DNA of 64,000 nt from JANYLN01 sp041687575 (lineage in GTDB: Bacteria; Planctomycetota; Phycisphaerae; UBA1845; JANYLN01), in contig JAWLBS010000001.1 of assembly GCA_041687575.1 (NCBI GenBank), positions 1 through 64,000 on the forward strand, read 5' to 3'. The notes under the pieces are model-generated. The model did no database searches. It was not told the DNA's origin and saw only the letters and a program-made list of their open reading frames with translations. Of the stretch, positions 8,478 to 16,249 are shown piece after piece. Each line of letters starts with the position of its first letter. Position 1 is the first letter of the stretch. Made by a program: the position numbers and the translations under genes.

Positions 8478-9122
8478 TCACCCTGTCGCGCACATCAGGA
8501 TGTAGACCCACAGCGCCACCACCATCAGCGCCGTGCCGACGGCGACGTAGCCTAGCAGCTGCTTGATGAATTCCGGCACCCACCGAAACGGCATGTCCGC
8601 CACGATCGCGATCAGCGTCAGGGGGGTGAGCGCAAGGCCCACGACTCTGCCCAGTGGCCCGAGCAGCCGCCTGAGCGCCGACCGGACCGGCGTGCCCCCC
8701 GGTTTCGGCTCGCCCTTTGCCTCAGGGGCCGCGGGCTTGCCGGCCTGCAGCTGCTTGATCGCCTGCTTGATCTCCTGTTCCACCTCGTCGTCGGCGACGG
8801 GCTCTGTCTCGGCCGAGACGGGAGTATCGGCGCCGCCATCAGTCGCCCGACCGCCGGCGCGGCGATCGGCGAGCCTGACGGGCGCCGCGTCCGTGGGGGC
8901 GGATTCGGCGGCGTCGTCCATCAGCGGTTCGGGCCCGGTTGCGTCTAGGGACTCCTCCTCACCAGCGGCGTCGGCGGGATCGGCCCTGCCGACCTCCTCG
9001 ACCAGCGTCGAGGCGGCTGATTCGAGATGATCGAGTTTCTTTTCGACCTCGGCCTCGTCCACCGGCTGCGTCAGGTCGTCCTGTCCGCGCGGCTGACTCG
9101 AACCGGGTTTTTCTGCGGGATC
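8478..9122 (-). CDS. Hypothetical protein with disordered N-terminus and C-terminal membrane helices
   Basis: A 214-residue protein of unknown function. The GTG at 9122 was chosen because AGGGAGGTG ends four bases before it; the longer reading upstream has no such site. Residues 1-130 are acidic and rich in Ala, Asp, Glu and Pro, and look disordered, with short coiled-coil-like stretches ('EAEVEKKLDHLESAAS', 'EVEQEIKQAIKQLQ'). The last about 75 residues contain two hydrophobic segments ('VVGLALTPLTLIAIVADMPF', 'LLGYVAVGTALMVVALWVYI') typical of a membrane hairpin. A cytoplasmic tail on an inner-membrane anchor is the simplest topology. No catalytic motif is visible. Confidence 0.7.
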   Translation of the reverse strand, partial: DPAEKPGSSQPRGQDDLTQPVDEAEVEKKLDHLESAASTLVEEVGRADPADAAGEEESLDATGPEPLMDDAAESAPTDAAPVRLADRRAGGRATDGGADTPVSAETEPVADDEVEQEIKQAIKQLQAGKPAAPEAKGEPKPGGTPVRSALRRLLGPLGRVVGLALTPLTLIAIVADMPFRWVPEFIKQLLGYVAVGTALMVVALWVYILMCATG

Positions 9123-9254
9123 CACCTGGCACCTCCCTGCCGCACGCCCCGGGGGCACATGCGGCACTCAACGATGTTTCATCGGCCCGAACCGGCTGCG
9201 GCCCAAGCGGCAAGCCGCACAAGGATCCGGGGCAGCCGCGTTGGCAACGACACC

Positions 9255-9283
9255 GGGACAAGCCGCCCCGTTTACCCTAAAAT
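9255..9283 (+). promoter_or_regulatory. Promoter placing transcription start at the rsmE ATG
   Basis: GGGACA (9255-9260), a 17-base spacer, then TAAAAT (9278-9283). A start 7-9 bases after the -10 falls at 9290-9292, the first base of the rsmE ATG. No Shine-Dalgarno sequence precedes the ATG, so this looks leaderless. Confidence 0.5.
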
Positions 9284-9291
9284 ACGCCGGC

Positions 9292-10149
9292 ATGACCGAC
9301 CACTGGCTTTACAGCGAAAATCTGCCCGCCGCCCCGGCCGACTGGACGCTGGAGGGGTCCGAGGCCCAGCACGCCCGGGCCCGGCGCCTCACCGCCGACG
9401 AACCGGTCCACCTGTTCGACGGCCGGGGCCGCGTCTGCGCCGCCCGTGTCCGTGCGGCCGATAAGCGGGTCCTGCGTTTGCGGATCGAGACGAGCGCGAC
9501 GCTGCCTCCCCGGCTGCCGCGCCTGACCGTCGCGGTCAGCCCCCCCAAGGGCGACCGGCTGGACTGGATGCTCGAGAAGCTGACCGAACTGGGCGTGGCC
9601 GCCATCCTGCCGATCCGCTGCAAGCGGTCGGTCGTCCAGGCGAAGGATGACCGGCTGGAACGGTGGCACCGGCGGTGCGTCGAAGCCGCCAAGCAGGCCC
9701 ACGTGGCCCACGTGCCCGCGGTCGCCGAGCCGCTGGACTTGGCGCAGCTGCTCGGTGGCGCCGGGGAGTTCACCCACACGTTTGTGCCCGACACGGTCGG
9801 GTCGGTCCTGTCGATCCTGTCGGTGGAGCCCCTGTCGCTGAATGCCAGGCCGGTCGTCATTATCGGCCCGGAGGGGGGCTTTGCCGACCACGAGCGCGAC
9901 CTGATGACCCGCAGCGGCGCCCGGACGGTCGGCCTGGGGCCGACGGTCCTTCGCACGGAAACCGCCGCAATCGTCGCCGCCGCCTGTCTGCTGATTGCCG
10001 CCGACGCGCGGGCCGACCGGACAGCCGGCACGGTCGAACCGGCGAGCGAGGGCGACGGTCCCGCCGCCCCCTTGCTTCCGCCGGCCGGATCCGAGGGTCC
10101 CGCCAATCCCTCCAGCCCGCCGGCCGGACCGGGGGAGGCCGCGCCGTGA
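9292..10149 (+). CDS. rsmE: 16S rRNA (uracil-1498-N3)-methyltransferase RsmE
   Basis: A 285-residue SPOUT-class methyltransferase that methylates U1498 of 16S rRNA using S-adenosylmethionine. It shows the N-terminal PUA-like domain ('EAQHARARRLTADEPVHLFDG'), 'SPPKGDRLDWMLEKLTELGV', the 'GPEGGF' cofactor loop, and the knot motif 'LGPTVLRTETAAIVAA'. The start is the ATG at 9292, where homology begins. The C-terminus carries an extra Pro/Ala/Gly-rich tail of about 45 residues ('LLPPAGSEGPANPSSPPAGP') not typical of RsmE, probably a disordered extension. The stop overlaps the start of birA, giving a two-gene operon. Confidence 0.93.
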   Translation: MTDHWLYSENLPAAPADWTLEGSEAQHARARRLTADEPVHLFDGRGRVCAARVRAADKRVLRLRIETSATLPPRLPRLTVAVSPPKGDRLDWMLEKLTELGVAAILPIRCKRSVVQAKDDRLERWHRRCVEAAKQAHVAHVPAVAEPLDLAQLLGGAGEFTHTFVPDTVGSVLSILSVEPLSLNARPVVIIGPEGGFADHERDLMTRSGARTVGLGPTVLRTETAAIVAAACLLIAADARADRTAGTVEPASEGDGPAAPLLPPAGSEGPANPSSPPAGPGEAAP

Positions 10150-10973
10150 CCTTCGAACCGACCCTGTCCGCCCAGCGGCTGCAGGCCGCCTTGCGGACCC
10201 GCCGGATCGGCCGCCGCCTGCACAGCCTTGCCGAAGCCGACAGCACCAACAGCATCTGCTGGCAGCACCTGGAGGCGGAAGAGGCCGGGGCCGACGGCAC
10301 CGTCGTGCTGGCCGATTACCAGACCGCGGGCCGCGGCCGGTTCCACCGCGTCTGGCTGGCGCCGCGGGCGTCGAGCGTGCTTCTGAGCGTCCTGATCGTC
10401 CAACCGGCCGAACCGCTGTTGGCCGAGCGGCTGAGCCTGATCGCCGGGATTGCCGGCTGCTTGGCGTGCCGTAGGGCCAGCGACGCCGAGATCCAGCTTC
10501 GCTGGCCCAACGATCTGGTCTGCCGACGGCGGAAGGTCGGGGGCATCCTCGTCGAGTCCCGCGCGATGCCGGACGCCCGGGTCGCCGCGGTGATCGGGGT
10601 CGGCATCAACTGCCTGCAGCACGCCGGCCACTTCCCGCCGGACCTGCGCGACCGGGCGGCGTCGCTGGACATGGTCAGCCCCAACCCCATCTCAAGATTT
10701 GACCTGGCTGTCGACCTGCTGGGCCGCCTGGACGCATGGTTCGCCAGCCGGCCGCTGCCCGGCGCCGAGGTCGTGCGGGCGAAATGGCAGGACCTGGCCG
10801 AACCGCCGGGCATGCGGGTCTGCCTGATCCACGCCGGCCGGCGTTACTATGGCACGACCATAGAGCTGGACCCGGCCGGCGGCCTGCTGGTGCAGCTGGA
10901 TTCGGGGGGGCGACGCATTTTCCCGGCGTCAACGACGACGCTGGAAGCGACCGATCCGCCGCCGGCAGCTTGA
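10146..10973 (+). CDS. birA: Biotin--[acetyl-CoA-carboxylase] ligase
   Basis: A 275-residue biotin protein ligase without an N-terminal helix-turn-helix, so a monofunctional BirA. It forms biotinyl-AMP and attaches biotin to the carrier domain of carboxylases. Seen here: 'SLAEADSTNSICWQ', the biotin/ATP loop 'TAGRGRFHRVW' (the usual GRGRxGRxW, with Phe-His in the middle), 'WPNDLVCRRRKVGGILVE', and 'GVGINCLQ'. The small C-terminal SH3-like domain ends at 'GGRRIFPASTTTLE'. The GTG start overlaps the rsmE stop by four bases, indicating translational coupling. Confidence 0.92.
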   Translation: MTFEPTLSAQRLQAALRTRRIGRRLHSLAEADSTNSICWQHLEAEEAGADGTVVLADYQTAGRGRFHRVWLAPRASSVLLSVLIVQPAEPLLAERLSLIAGIAGCLACRRASDAEIQLRWPNDLVCRRRKVGGILVESRAMPDARVAAVIGVGINCLQHAGHFPPDLRDRAASLDMVSPNPISRFDLAVDLLGRLDAWFASRPLPGAEVVRAKWQDLAEPPGMRVCLIHAGRRYYGTTIELDPAGGLLVQLDSGGRRIFPASTTTLEATDPPPAA

Positions 10974-11787
10974 TTATAAGCGGCGTCTGCGCCGCGCTGC
11001 ATAGTCGGGCAGCGGCATTCAACGTGAGATTCGAGAGTCGCGCAGCTGGGAGGCTTGGGTGAAAGCGGCGTCACGGCCGCCGCAGTCCACAGTCGTCGCT
11101 GATCGTCCCGTTAAGTTTGAGAGCGGGGAACCGAGGGCGGCTTGATTGAAAGCGGCGTCTTTGGCGTCGCACTTCAAGGGCTGTCGCCGTCTTTCACGGC
11201 CCTGCGCCCGGCTTCGTTGGACGCCGGCTGAGCAGGGCGGGTCGCGGGAACGTGGCGCCCCCTGACTCTCCTTTCGCCCCTGACGGGGGCTTTGGCGGGC
11301 ACAGCCCGCCCTACAACTGCCGTTGTTATTTCTAATCTGTGTCAATCTGCGAAATCTGCGGAAGGTCGTTTCGCTCCGTCCTGTACACGTTATCAGAATC
11401 TGCGGACGGCTGCTGTTGTCGTTCACTGGCAACTGTCCGTTGGCCACTGCCTGTCCCCTGCAACCTGCCACCAGCGTTTGCCCGAGACGCAGCTGTATCC
11501 GATATCTACGCATGGCGGCGGGCCGACCGTAGGGTCCCCGCCTGATCGTATCAGCCGGAACGTTTGCGGCGACCGTCGCTCGGCCGACTCGCCATGTCGA
11601 TGAACCTTAATCACTTAACAGCCTGTTGGCCGTCCCGTCGTCCGGATAAAAACCGCCGCGGCGACCCTGGCCGATCGGTCAGGCGCCGGCGGGGTCAGTC
11701 CGGTAGCGCCCGCCGTCGATACCACGTTGAGGCGGGACGACTGGCGCTGGACTCGCCGGTACGGGCTGGAAAAGGGGATAGCGACGG
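10974..11787 (+). repeat. 814-base intergenic region with repeated hairpin elements
   Basis: No convincing gene. Three related elements with the core 'AAGCGGCGT' preceded by TTGATT- or GGTGA-type sequence start near 10970, 11051 and 11140; the reverse orientation recurs at 34236-34450. An inverted copy of the 'GCGGGC..GCCCGCC' element is at 11293-11315, followed by an inverted copy of the 'CGCAGATTTCGCAGATT' element at 11320-11380. No clear promoter was identified for the downstream gene. Confidence 0.7.
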
Positions 11788-12219
11788 ATGCAACGCGAAA
11801 AGGACAAAAAGACCAAGGTGAGCTGGATCGAAGTCGCGATGGTCACCGTTGTGCTGGCGGTGCTGGCGGCCCTGGTCACGCCGGAGCTTAGCCAGGCCGG
11901 GCGCGATCCGCGACAACTCGACTTGAGCCTCGAGGTCCAGGTCGTCCGCGGGCAGATCGAAATGTACCGCCTCCAGCACGACAAGCAGTACCCCGCGCTG
12001 GAGACCTTCGCCAGCCAGATGACCGGCGTGACCGACAGCCAGGGCCGCATCGGCGAGCCGGGCGACGCCGGCTGTCAACTCGGGCCGTACCTGCGGGAAG
12101 TCCCGATCAACCCCTACTGCGGAACCAACACCGTCGGCGACGGACCGGGCGGCACGAGCGCCTGGTATTACAACCACAAGACCGGTGAATTCCGGCCGAA
12201 CCATCTGAACCTTCACTGA
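11788..12219 (+). CDS. Pseudopilin-like protein (GspG-type) lacking the prepilin glycine
   Basis: A 143-residue protein with the size and layout of a type II secretion/type IV pseudopilin. A short basic leader (residues 1-12) precedes one hydrophobic helix, 'WIEVAMVTVVLAVLAALVTP', then 'VRGQIEMYRLQHDKQYP', the helix and 'YP' turn of GspG-like major pseudopilins, and a C-terminal GspG-like loop ('INPYCGTNTVGDGP', 'WYYNHKTGEF'). The usual prepilin peptidase site G|FTLIE is replaced by 'KVSWIEV'. Glu+5 is kept, but the glycine at -1 is a lysine. It may therefore stay unprocessed. AAAGGGGA precedes the ATG. No other secretion genes are adjacent. Confidence 0.75.
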   Translation: MQREKDKKTKVSWIEVAMVTVVLAVLAALVTPELSQAGRDPRQLDLSLEVQVVRGQIEMYRLQHDKQYPALETFASQMTGVTDSQGRIGEPGDAGCQLGPYLREVPINPYCGTNTVGDGPGGTSAWYYNHKTGEFRPNHLNLH

Positions 12220-12337
12220 CCCCATCGCCACCTGACGACCTCATCGGATCGAACACCTCCGTCGAAGCGTGCCATCGCTCGCATCGGGATGGCGGGGCCA
12301 TGATCGCCACGACCTTTCAAGGTCTGGAGTGGCAAAC

Positions 12338-13969
12338 GTGAGTAGCGTCGGCTGCCTGATTCAACATGAAAAACCGCGCCTGCACCAGTCGTTCCCGCTG
12401 CTGTGCTCGCACTGGCACGGGCTGGGCGTCTGGCTGAGCCTGTGGGATGCCCGCGGCCGGTGCCTCCAGCGCGATACCGAGATCGCCGGGCCGTTCCACC
12501 TGCTGTGGGACCAGTGCCCACCGTTTCGGCAGTGGCTGGCTGATCTCAGCCGCACCGCCCCGTCGGCGTCGCAGTTCGCGGGCCTGCAGGGGTTGTGTGT
12601 GCCGGTCCGGTCCGGCCGCGACACCGCCCGGTCCATCGTCGCGGTGCTTGTCCCGCAGGACTGCCGACCCGAACCGCTGGCGGACGTCTGTCGCAAGGCG
12701 GGCATCGACGCTGCACTGATCGCGAGGCTGGCCACGGATGTCGCCTGGCACGACCCGCGGGCGGTCGCGGGCCTGCACGAGCTGCTCGCCCTGCTGATCG
12801 ACCAGTTCAGCCGGGATGACGCCGACCCCGGCGCCGTGGCGACCCTGGCAGCCAACCTCTCGCAGACCTATGAAGTGCTCAACCTGATCCACCACGTCAG
12901 CGACAAGTTCGACAGCCGGCAGCGCCCCGACGAGTTCTTCGAACGGACCTTTGCCGAGGTGATCGCCGTGCTGCAGGTCGAGAGCCTCGCCGCGGTCACG
13001 CACATCTCGCCCCGGGCCGGCGAGCCGACGGTGATCGTCGTCGGCAAGGACCAGGCCCACCGCCAGCGGATCCACACCACCGCCGAGGCCCTCTCCAGCC
13101 TGATGCTTGACCGCAAGATGCTGCTGCTGGACCAGGCGCACGTCGAGCGGTTCCTCCCGCAGGACCGGTGGCTGCGCAACATGGTCGCCGTCTGGCTGCT
13201 CCGCCAGGACGAGCCGGTCGGGGCGCTGCTGGCGATCAACAAGGCCGGCGGCAAGGATTTCGACGACATCGACCTGCAGATGCTCCAGGTCCTCGGCGAC
13301 CGCTGCAGCATCTATCTCGAAGACCTCAACATCCTGGCCGACCTGCAGGAACTGCTGATCGCCCTGCTGCGATCCCTGGTCAACAGCATCGACGCGATGG
13401 ACCCGTACACCTCCGGCCACAGCGAGCGGGTCGCGCTGATCTCGCGGCGCCTGGCCGAGACCCTGCACTGCGACCCGGCGTTCTGCCAGCGGGCCTACTT
13501 CGGCGGGCTGCTGCACGACATCGGCAAGATCGCCGTGCCTTCCGGCGTGCTGCGCAAGCCCGGCAAACTGACCGACGAGGAGTTCGCCCTGATCCGCCGG
13601 CACCCGGCCAGCGGGGCGCGGCTGATCGAGCGGATCCACGCGATGCATGACATCGTCCCGGCCGTGATCGGCCACCACGAGCGGATCGACGGGGCCGGCT
13701 ATCCCCACGGCATTCCCGGCGCGGAGCTCTCGCCGCTGGCGCGGATTGTCGCGGTGGCGGACTGCTTCGACGCGATGACCAGCCAGCGCTCCTACCGCCC
13801 CGCCAAGCCGATGGAGCATGTCCGCGAGGAGCTCGCGCGGATCGCCGGCCGGCAGCTCGACGCCGAGATGGTCGACGCGCTGCTGGCGATGGACCTCGAG
13901 GCCTTCCACCGGGAGCTGGGCACCTACCGCAGCGGCCTGCGCAGCGAACCCGCCGCCCCGCCCGAATGA
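12338..13969 (+). CDS. HD-GYP domain protein with GAF-like domain (c-di-GMP phosphodiesterase)
   Basis: A 543-residue signalling protein. The GTG at 12338 has GGAG eight bases upstream. The first 175 residues are an unrecognised sensor region. Residues of about 190-330 resemble a GAF domain ('DEFFERTFAEVIAVLQVESLAAV' to 'LLAINKAGGKDFDDIDLQMLQVL'). The C-terminal domain is a complete HD-GYP: 'HSERVALISRRLAE', 'HDIGK' (H393-D394), 'HHERIDGAGYP' near 446-456, and 'DCFDAMTSQRSYRPAKP'. All metal ligands and the GYP signature appear present, so hydrolysis of cyclic di-GMP is likely. No transmembrane segment is seen, so it should be cytoplasmic. It is probably a single-gene unit. Confidence 0.9.
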   Translation: MSSVGCLIQHEKPRLHQSFPLLCSHWHGLGVWLSLWDARGRCLQRDTEIAGPFHLLWDQCPPFRQWLADLSRTAPSASQFAGLQGLCVPVRSGRDTARSIVAVLVPQDCRPEPLADVCRKAGIDAALIARLATDVAWHDPRAVAGLHELLALLIDQFSRDDADPGAVATLAANLSQTYEVLNLIHHVSDKFDSRQRPDEFFERTFAEVIAVLQVESLAAVTHISPRAGEPTVIVVGKDQAHRQRIHTTAEALSSLMLDRKMLLLDQAHVERFLPQDRWLRNMVAVWLLRQDEPVGALLAINKAGGKDFDDIDLQMLQVLGDRCSIYLEDLNILADLQELLIALLRSLVNSIDAMDPYTSGHSERVALISRRLAETLHCDPAFCQRAYFGGLLHDIGKIAVPSGVLRKPGKLTDEEFALIRRHPASGARLIERIHAMHDIVPAVIGHHERIDGAGYPHGIPGAELSPLARIVAVADCFDAMTSQRSYRPAKPMEHVREELARIAGRQLDAEMVDALLAMDLEAFHRELGTYRSGLRSEPAAPPE

Positions 13970-14104
13970 TCCGCCGCTGCGCCTGTACAAAAACAACAAC
14001 AACGTCTATCCGCGGATTTCGCAGATGATCGCGCCAGTCGCGCAGGCGAAGCCCGGTTCTGAGAAACCGTATGCGCCAATGCGCGCACGTACGGGACGGG
14101 CTGC
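13970..14104. repeat. Short convergent intergenic region with repeat fragment
   Basis: Between two 3' ends. It contains 'AACAACAACAACGT' followed by 'CCGCGGATTTCGCAGAT', another copy of the element at about 7965 and 11320. No stem followed by a T-run is obvious. Confidence 0.6.
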
Positions 14105-15364
14105 CTACTCCCGGACGGTGGCGACCTGGTCGGTGCGTTCGTAGCCGGCGGCCTCGTCGGCCAGGCGGCAGTAGAGGGTTTGCTGGGCAGCGGTCATTTC
14201 GATCTTGCGGCGGGCCATGACCCGGCGGGCGACGTCGAGGCCGCGCTGCACGTCGTAGCGGTCGCGGCAGGTGTCGGTGTACCAGGCGAACGACGGCACG
14301 AACTTGGGGATGTGGGCGGACATGAACAGGTTGGCCGAAAAGCCGACGACCGAGCCGGTGGCAAACGAGGAGTTGATCCCGCACTTGGAGTGATCGCCGA
14401 CGGTCAGTCCGACGAACATCCGGCCGGAGTCGACCTCGACGCCGTTGATCGGCACGCGGACGTTGCCGTAGGTGTTCTTCAGGTCGCTGTTGATCGCGTC
14501 GGCGGCGATGTTGATCCACTGGCCGAGGTACGAGTGGCCCAGGAATCCGTCGTGCTGCTTGTTGGAGTAGGAGTGGATGATCGAGGCCTCGATCTCGCCG
14601 CCGACCTTGCAGGTCGGGCCGATGGTGGTGTCTTCGCGGATGACGGCGTTGGGCTGGATGAGGGTGTTGTCGCCGATGCAGCAGGGGCCCTGAACGCTGG
14701 CGTGGGGGCTGATCTTGACGTTGCGGCCGATGTAGATGGGGCCGTCCTCGGCGTCGAGCACGACGCAGGGCATGATCTTGCTGCCGGTGCCGACGTGGAT
14801 GGCCTCGCGATTGAGCAGGTAGGCCCCCTGGTAGATGTGGCCTTCGATGACGCCCTTGCCGAAGCGGGTCTGCCACTGGCGGATCAGTTCGGTGCCGTTG
14901 GCGTGGACGAGGTCCCAGGGGTAGTTCATCATCTTCATGTCGGGCTGATCGAGGCTCGTGCGGGGCAGGTCCTGCAGGGCGGCCTCCAGCCGCGGCGGGT
15001 CGAGGAAGGTCCGGGCGTCGACGCCAGCCGCCCGCGCGGCGTCGAGATGAACCGCGGCGATCTGGCCGTCGACTTCGAGCACCGTGTTGATCGGCAGGTC
15101 GAAGGGCCGGCCCGCCAGCAGCCGGCCATTGATGAACAGGGTGTCGCCGGCTGGGGGGGCATTAACGGGCAGGTCGAATGCCTCGGCGGTCACGTCGGCG
15201 AGGTAGTCGCGGACGAACAGGTGCACAGTGGCCTGTGGCCAGTCCCAGCGGATTTTGTCCAGAAGGGTATCGAACCCGACGCGCAGGTCGAAGACCGGCC
15301 GCCAGTAGACCAGCGGCAGCAGGTTCACGTACCCGGCATCTTCGTAGACGACAACGATCGGCAT
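14105..15364 (-). CDS. GlmU-like sugar nucleotidyltransferase/acyltransferase with left-handed beta-helix
   Basis: A 419-residue protein. The N-terminal 150 residues resemble a degenerate nucleotidyltransferase domain ('IVVVYEDAGYVNLLPLVYWRPVFDLRVG' start, 'INGRLLAGRPFDLP'). Residues of about 190-370 form hexapeptide repeats of a left-handed beta-helix: 'AIHVGTGSKIMPCVVLDAEDG', 'IYIGRNVKISPHASVQGPCCIG', 'CKVGGEIEASIIHSYSNKQHDGFLGHSYLG'. This matches the GlmU-related sugar nucleotidyltransferase family common in Planctomycetota and Bacteroidota. It probably acts on a sugar phosphate for cell-envelope precursors. The canonical GxGTRM signature of the first domain is not visible, so activity there is doubtful. 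GAGGGGA precedes the ATG. Confidence 0.8.
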   Translation of the reverse strand: MPIVVVYEDAGYVNLLPLVYWRPVFDLRVGFDTLLDKIRWDWPQATVHLFVRDYLADVTAEAFDLPVNAPPAGDTLFINGRLLAGRPFDLPINTVLEVDGQIAAVHLDAARAAGVDARTFLDPPRLEAALQDLPRTSLDQPDMKMMNYPWDLVHANGTELIRQWQTRFGKGVIEGHIYQGAYLLNREAIHVGTGSKIMPCVVLDAEDGPIYIGRNVKISPHASVQGPCCIGDNTLIQPNAVIREDTTIGPTCKVGGEIEASIIHSYSNKQHDGFLGHSYLGQWINIAADAINSDLKNTYGNVRVPINGVEVDSGRMFVGLTVGDHSKCGINSSFATGSVVGFSANLFMSAHIPKFVPSFAWYTDTCRDRYDVQRGLDVARRVMARRKIEMTAAQQTLYCRLADEAAGYERTDQVATVRE

Positions 15365-15519
15365 AAGGTCCCCTCGCAAACAGGTGGTCCGGCGTATGGC
15401 GGAAAGGCTCCACCACATCCATACAACCATCGGCCGGCATCGGTCCCGGCCCAGGCAACGGCATTATGATACGTGATGTCAGGCAATGTGGCCAGAGCCG
15501 GCCGAACATGGTGTGTCGC

Positions 15520-15750
15520 AAAAAGAAACAGGGTCTCTGAGTCGGGAAGTACCGCAGGCACGGTCATTGATGTAACCCGCAAGCATCAAGGTGGGTGGCT
15601 CCCGAAGGTGCGGACCGGCAGCCGTCGGCACAAGGCCCGGCGCTACGCCCACATTCTTCAAGGCGGAGCCTCCCGCGGGTCGTGATTTAGCGGTTCATCA
15701 ATGTAAGTCCGACCTGCGAGTACTTCTCGCTCAGAGACCCTTTTGTTTCC
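15520..15750 (-). ncRNA. ssrS: 6S RNA
   Basis: The minus-strand transcript folds into a long rod. The outermost helix pairs 'GGGTCTCTGAG' with 'CTCAGAGACCC', followed inward by GTAC and CGCAGG/CCTGCG helices, then CATTGATG/CATCAATG, then a GGGTGGCTCC/GGAGCCTCCC arm. The 3' half reads 'CACCTTGA..', 'GGGTTACA', 'GCCTGCGG' in order, the same order and wording as E. coli 6S RNA from memory. A sigma70-type promoter lies at the right distance upstream, and a T-rich run (TTTCTTTTT) follows the closing helix. 6S RNA binds the sigma70 holoenzyme as an open-promoter mimic. The ends are estimated from promoter and T-run. Confidence 0.82.
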
Positions 15751-15757
15751 ACCGTTA

Positions 15758-15786
15758 TCTATAGCAGCTTTCGGCAGACAAGACAA
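15758..15786 (-). promoter_or_regulatory. Promoter of 6S RNA
   Basis: Minus strand: TTGTCT (15786-15781), a 17-base spacer, TATAGA (15763-15758). Expected start near 15750, just before the closing helix of the 6S RNA. Confidence 0.75.
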
Positions 15787-15945
15787 GTAAATTCAGTCGA
15801 GTTTTCGGTTAGGCCGGTGTGGCCGCAAATGGGCGATTCGTGCGAAAATTCGGCAAATGGCTTGACTTTTTGGTCGGCACTGGTCAACCGCGGGGCGGGG
15901 GCGGGCGGGGCGTAGTGGCAGTGTTATATTATCGGATAGTGACCG

Positions 15946-16044
15946 GGAGTGTCGCCAGCGCAGGCGGGCGACGGGGCTCGGTGCGCTGCGCGTGCCGTCG
16001 CCCTGCACAAAGTGGAGGGTCTCGACCTCCCAAGGCGCTACACC
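15946..16044 (+). ncRNA. Candidate structured RNA (three-way junction), unidentified
   Basis: About 99 bases. The ends GGAGTGTCGCC and GGCGCTACACC pair at nine of eleven positions. Inside are a 9-bp hairpin, GGGCGACGG/CCGTCGCCC, and a second one, GGAGG/CCTCC. A TATATT lies at 15925-15930, about 15 bases upstream, without a clear -35. It does not carry the SRP-RNA apical motif, and I could not match it to tmRNA, RNase P or 5S RNA. Confidence 0.3.
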
Positions 16045-16062
16045 ATGGGCACGCTGTCCAGT

Positions 16063-16142
16063 AGAGATTCTTCGCTGCGCTCACAATGACAGCTTCTGAC
16101 GCTTCCCCGAGGTCGTCATTCTGAGCAACGCGAAGGATCTCT
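16063..16142. repeat. Inverted pair of dispersed 'CTTCGC..CTCA.AATGAC' repeats
   Basis: Two 28-base arms (16063-16090 and 16115-16142) are inverted copies of one element, roughly AGAGATYCTTCGC then GCTCANAATGAC, with a 24-base loop. Relatives occur at about 22250-22285, 42830-42905 and 60200-60235. The unit lies upstream of mutS. Confidence 0.7.
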
Positions 16143-16234
16143 ACCTCTCGGCGTGAGCTTCGCTTGCGTTTTGTGCCCTCCCCCTCGTCACCCTGAACAG
16201 GGACTCCTAGCTACACCTCGGGCACGGGCGCGAC

Positions 16235-16240
16235 TATGAT
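16235..16240 (+). promoter_or_regulatory. -10 element of mutS, leaderless arrangement
   Basis: TATGAT ends nine bases before the mutS ATG, so transcription should start at or just before the ATG. No Shine-Dalgarno is present. The -35 region (CTACAC) is weak. Confidence 0.45.
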
Positions 16241-16249
16241 GGGTCGCTT

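Noticed and set aside
15946..16044. Considered as SRP (4.5S) RNA
   Set aside because: The conserved apical GGAAG..AGCAG loop of SRP RNA is not present.
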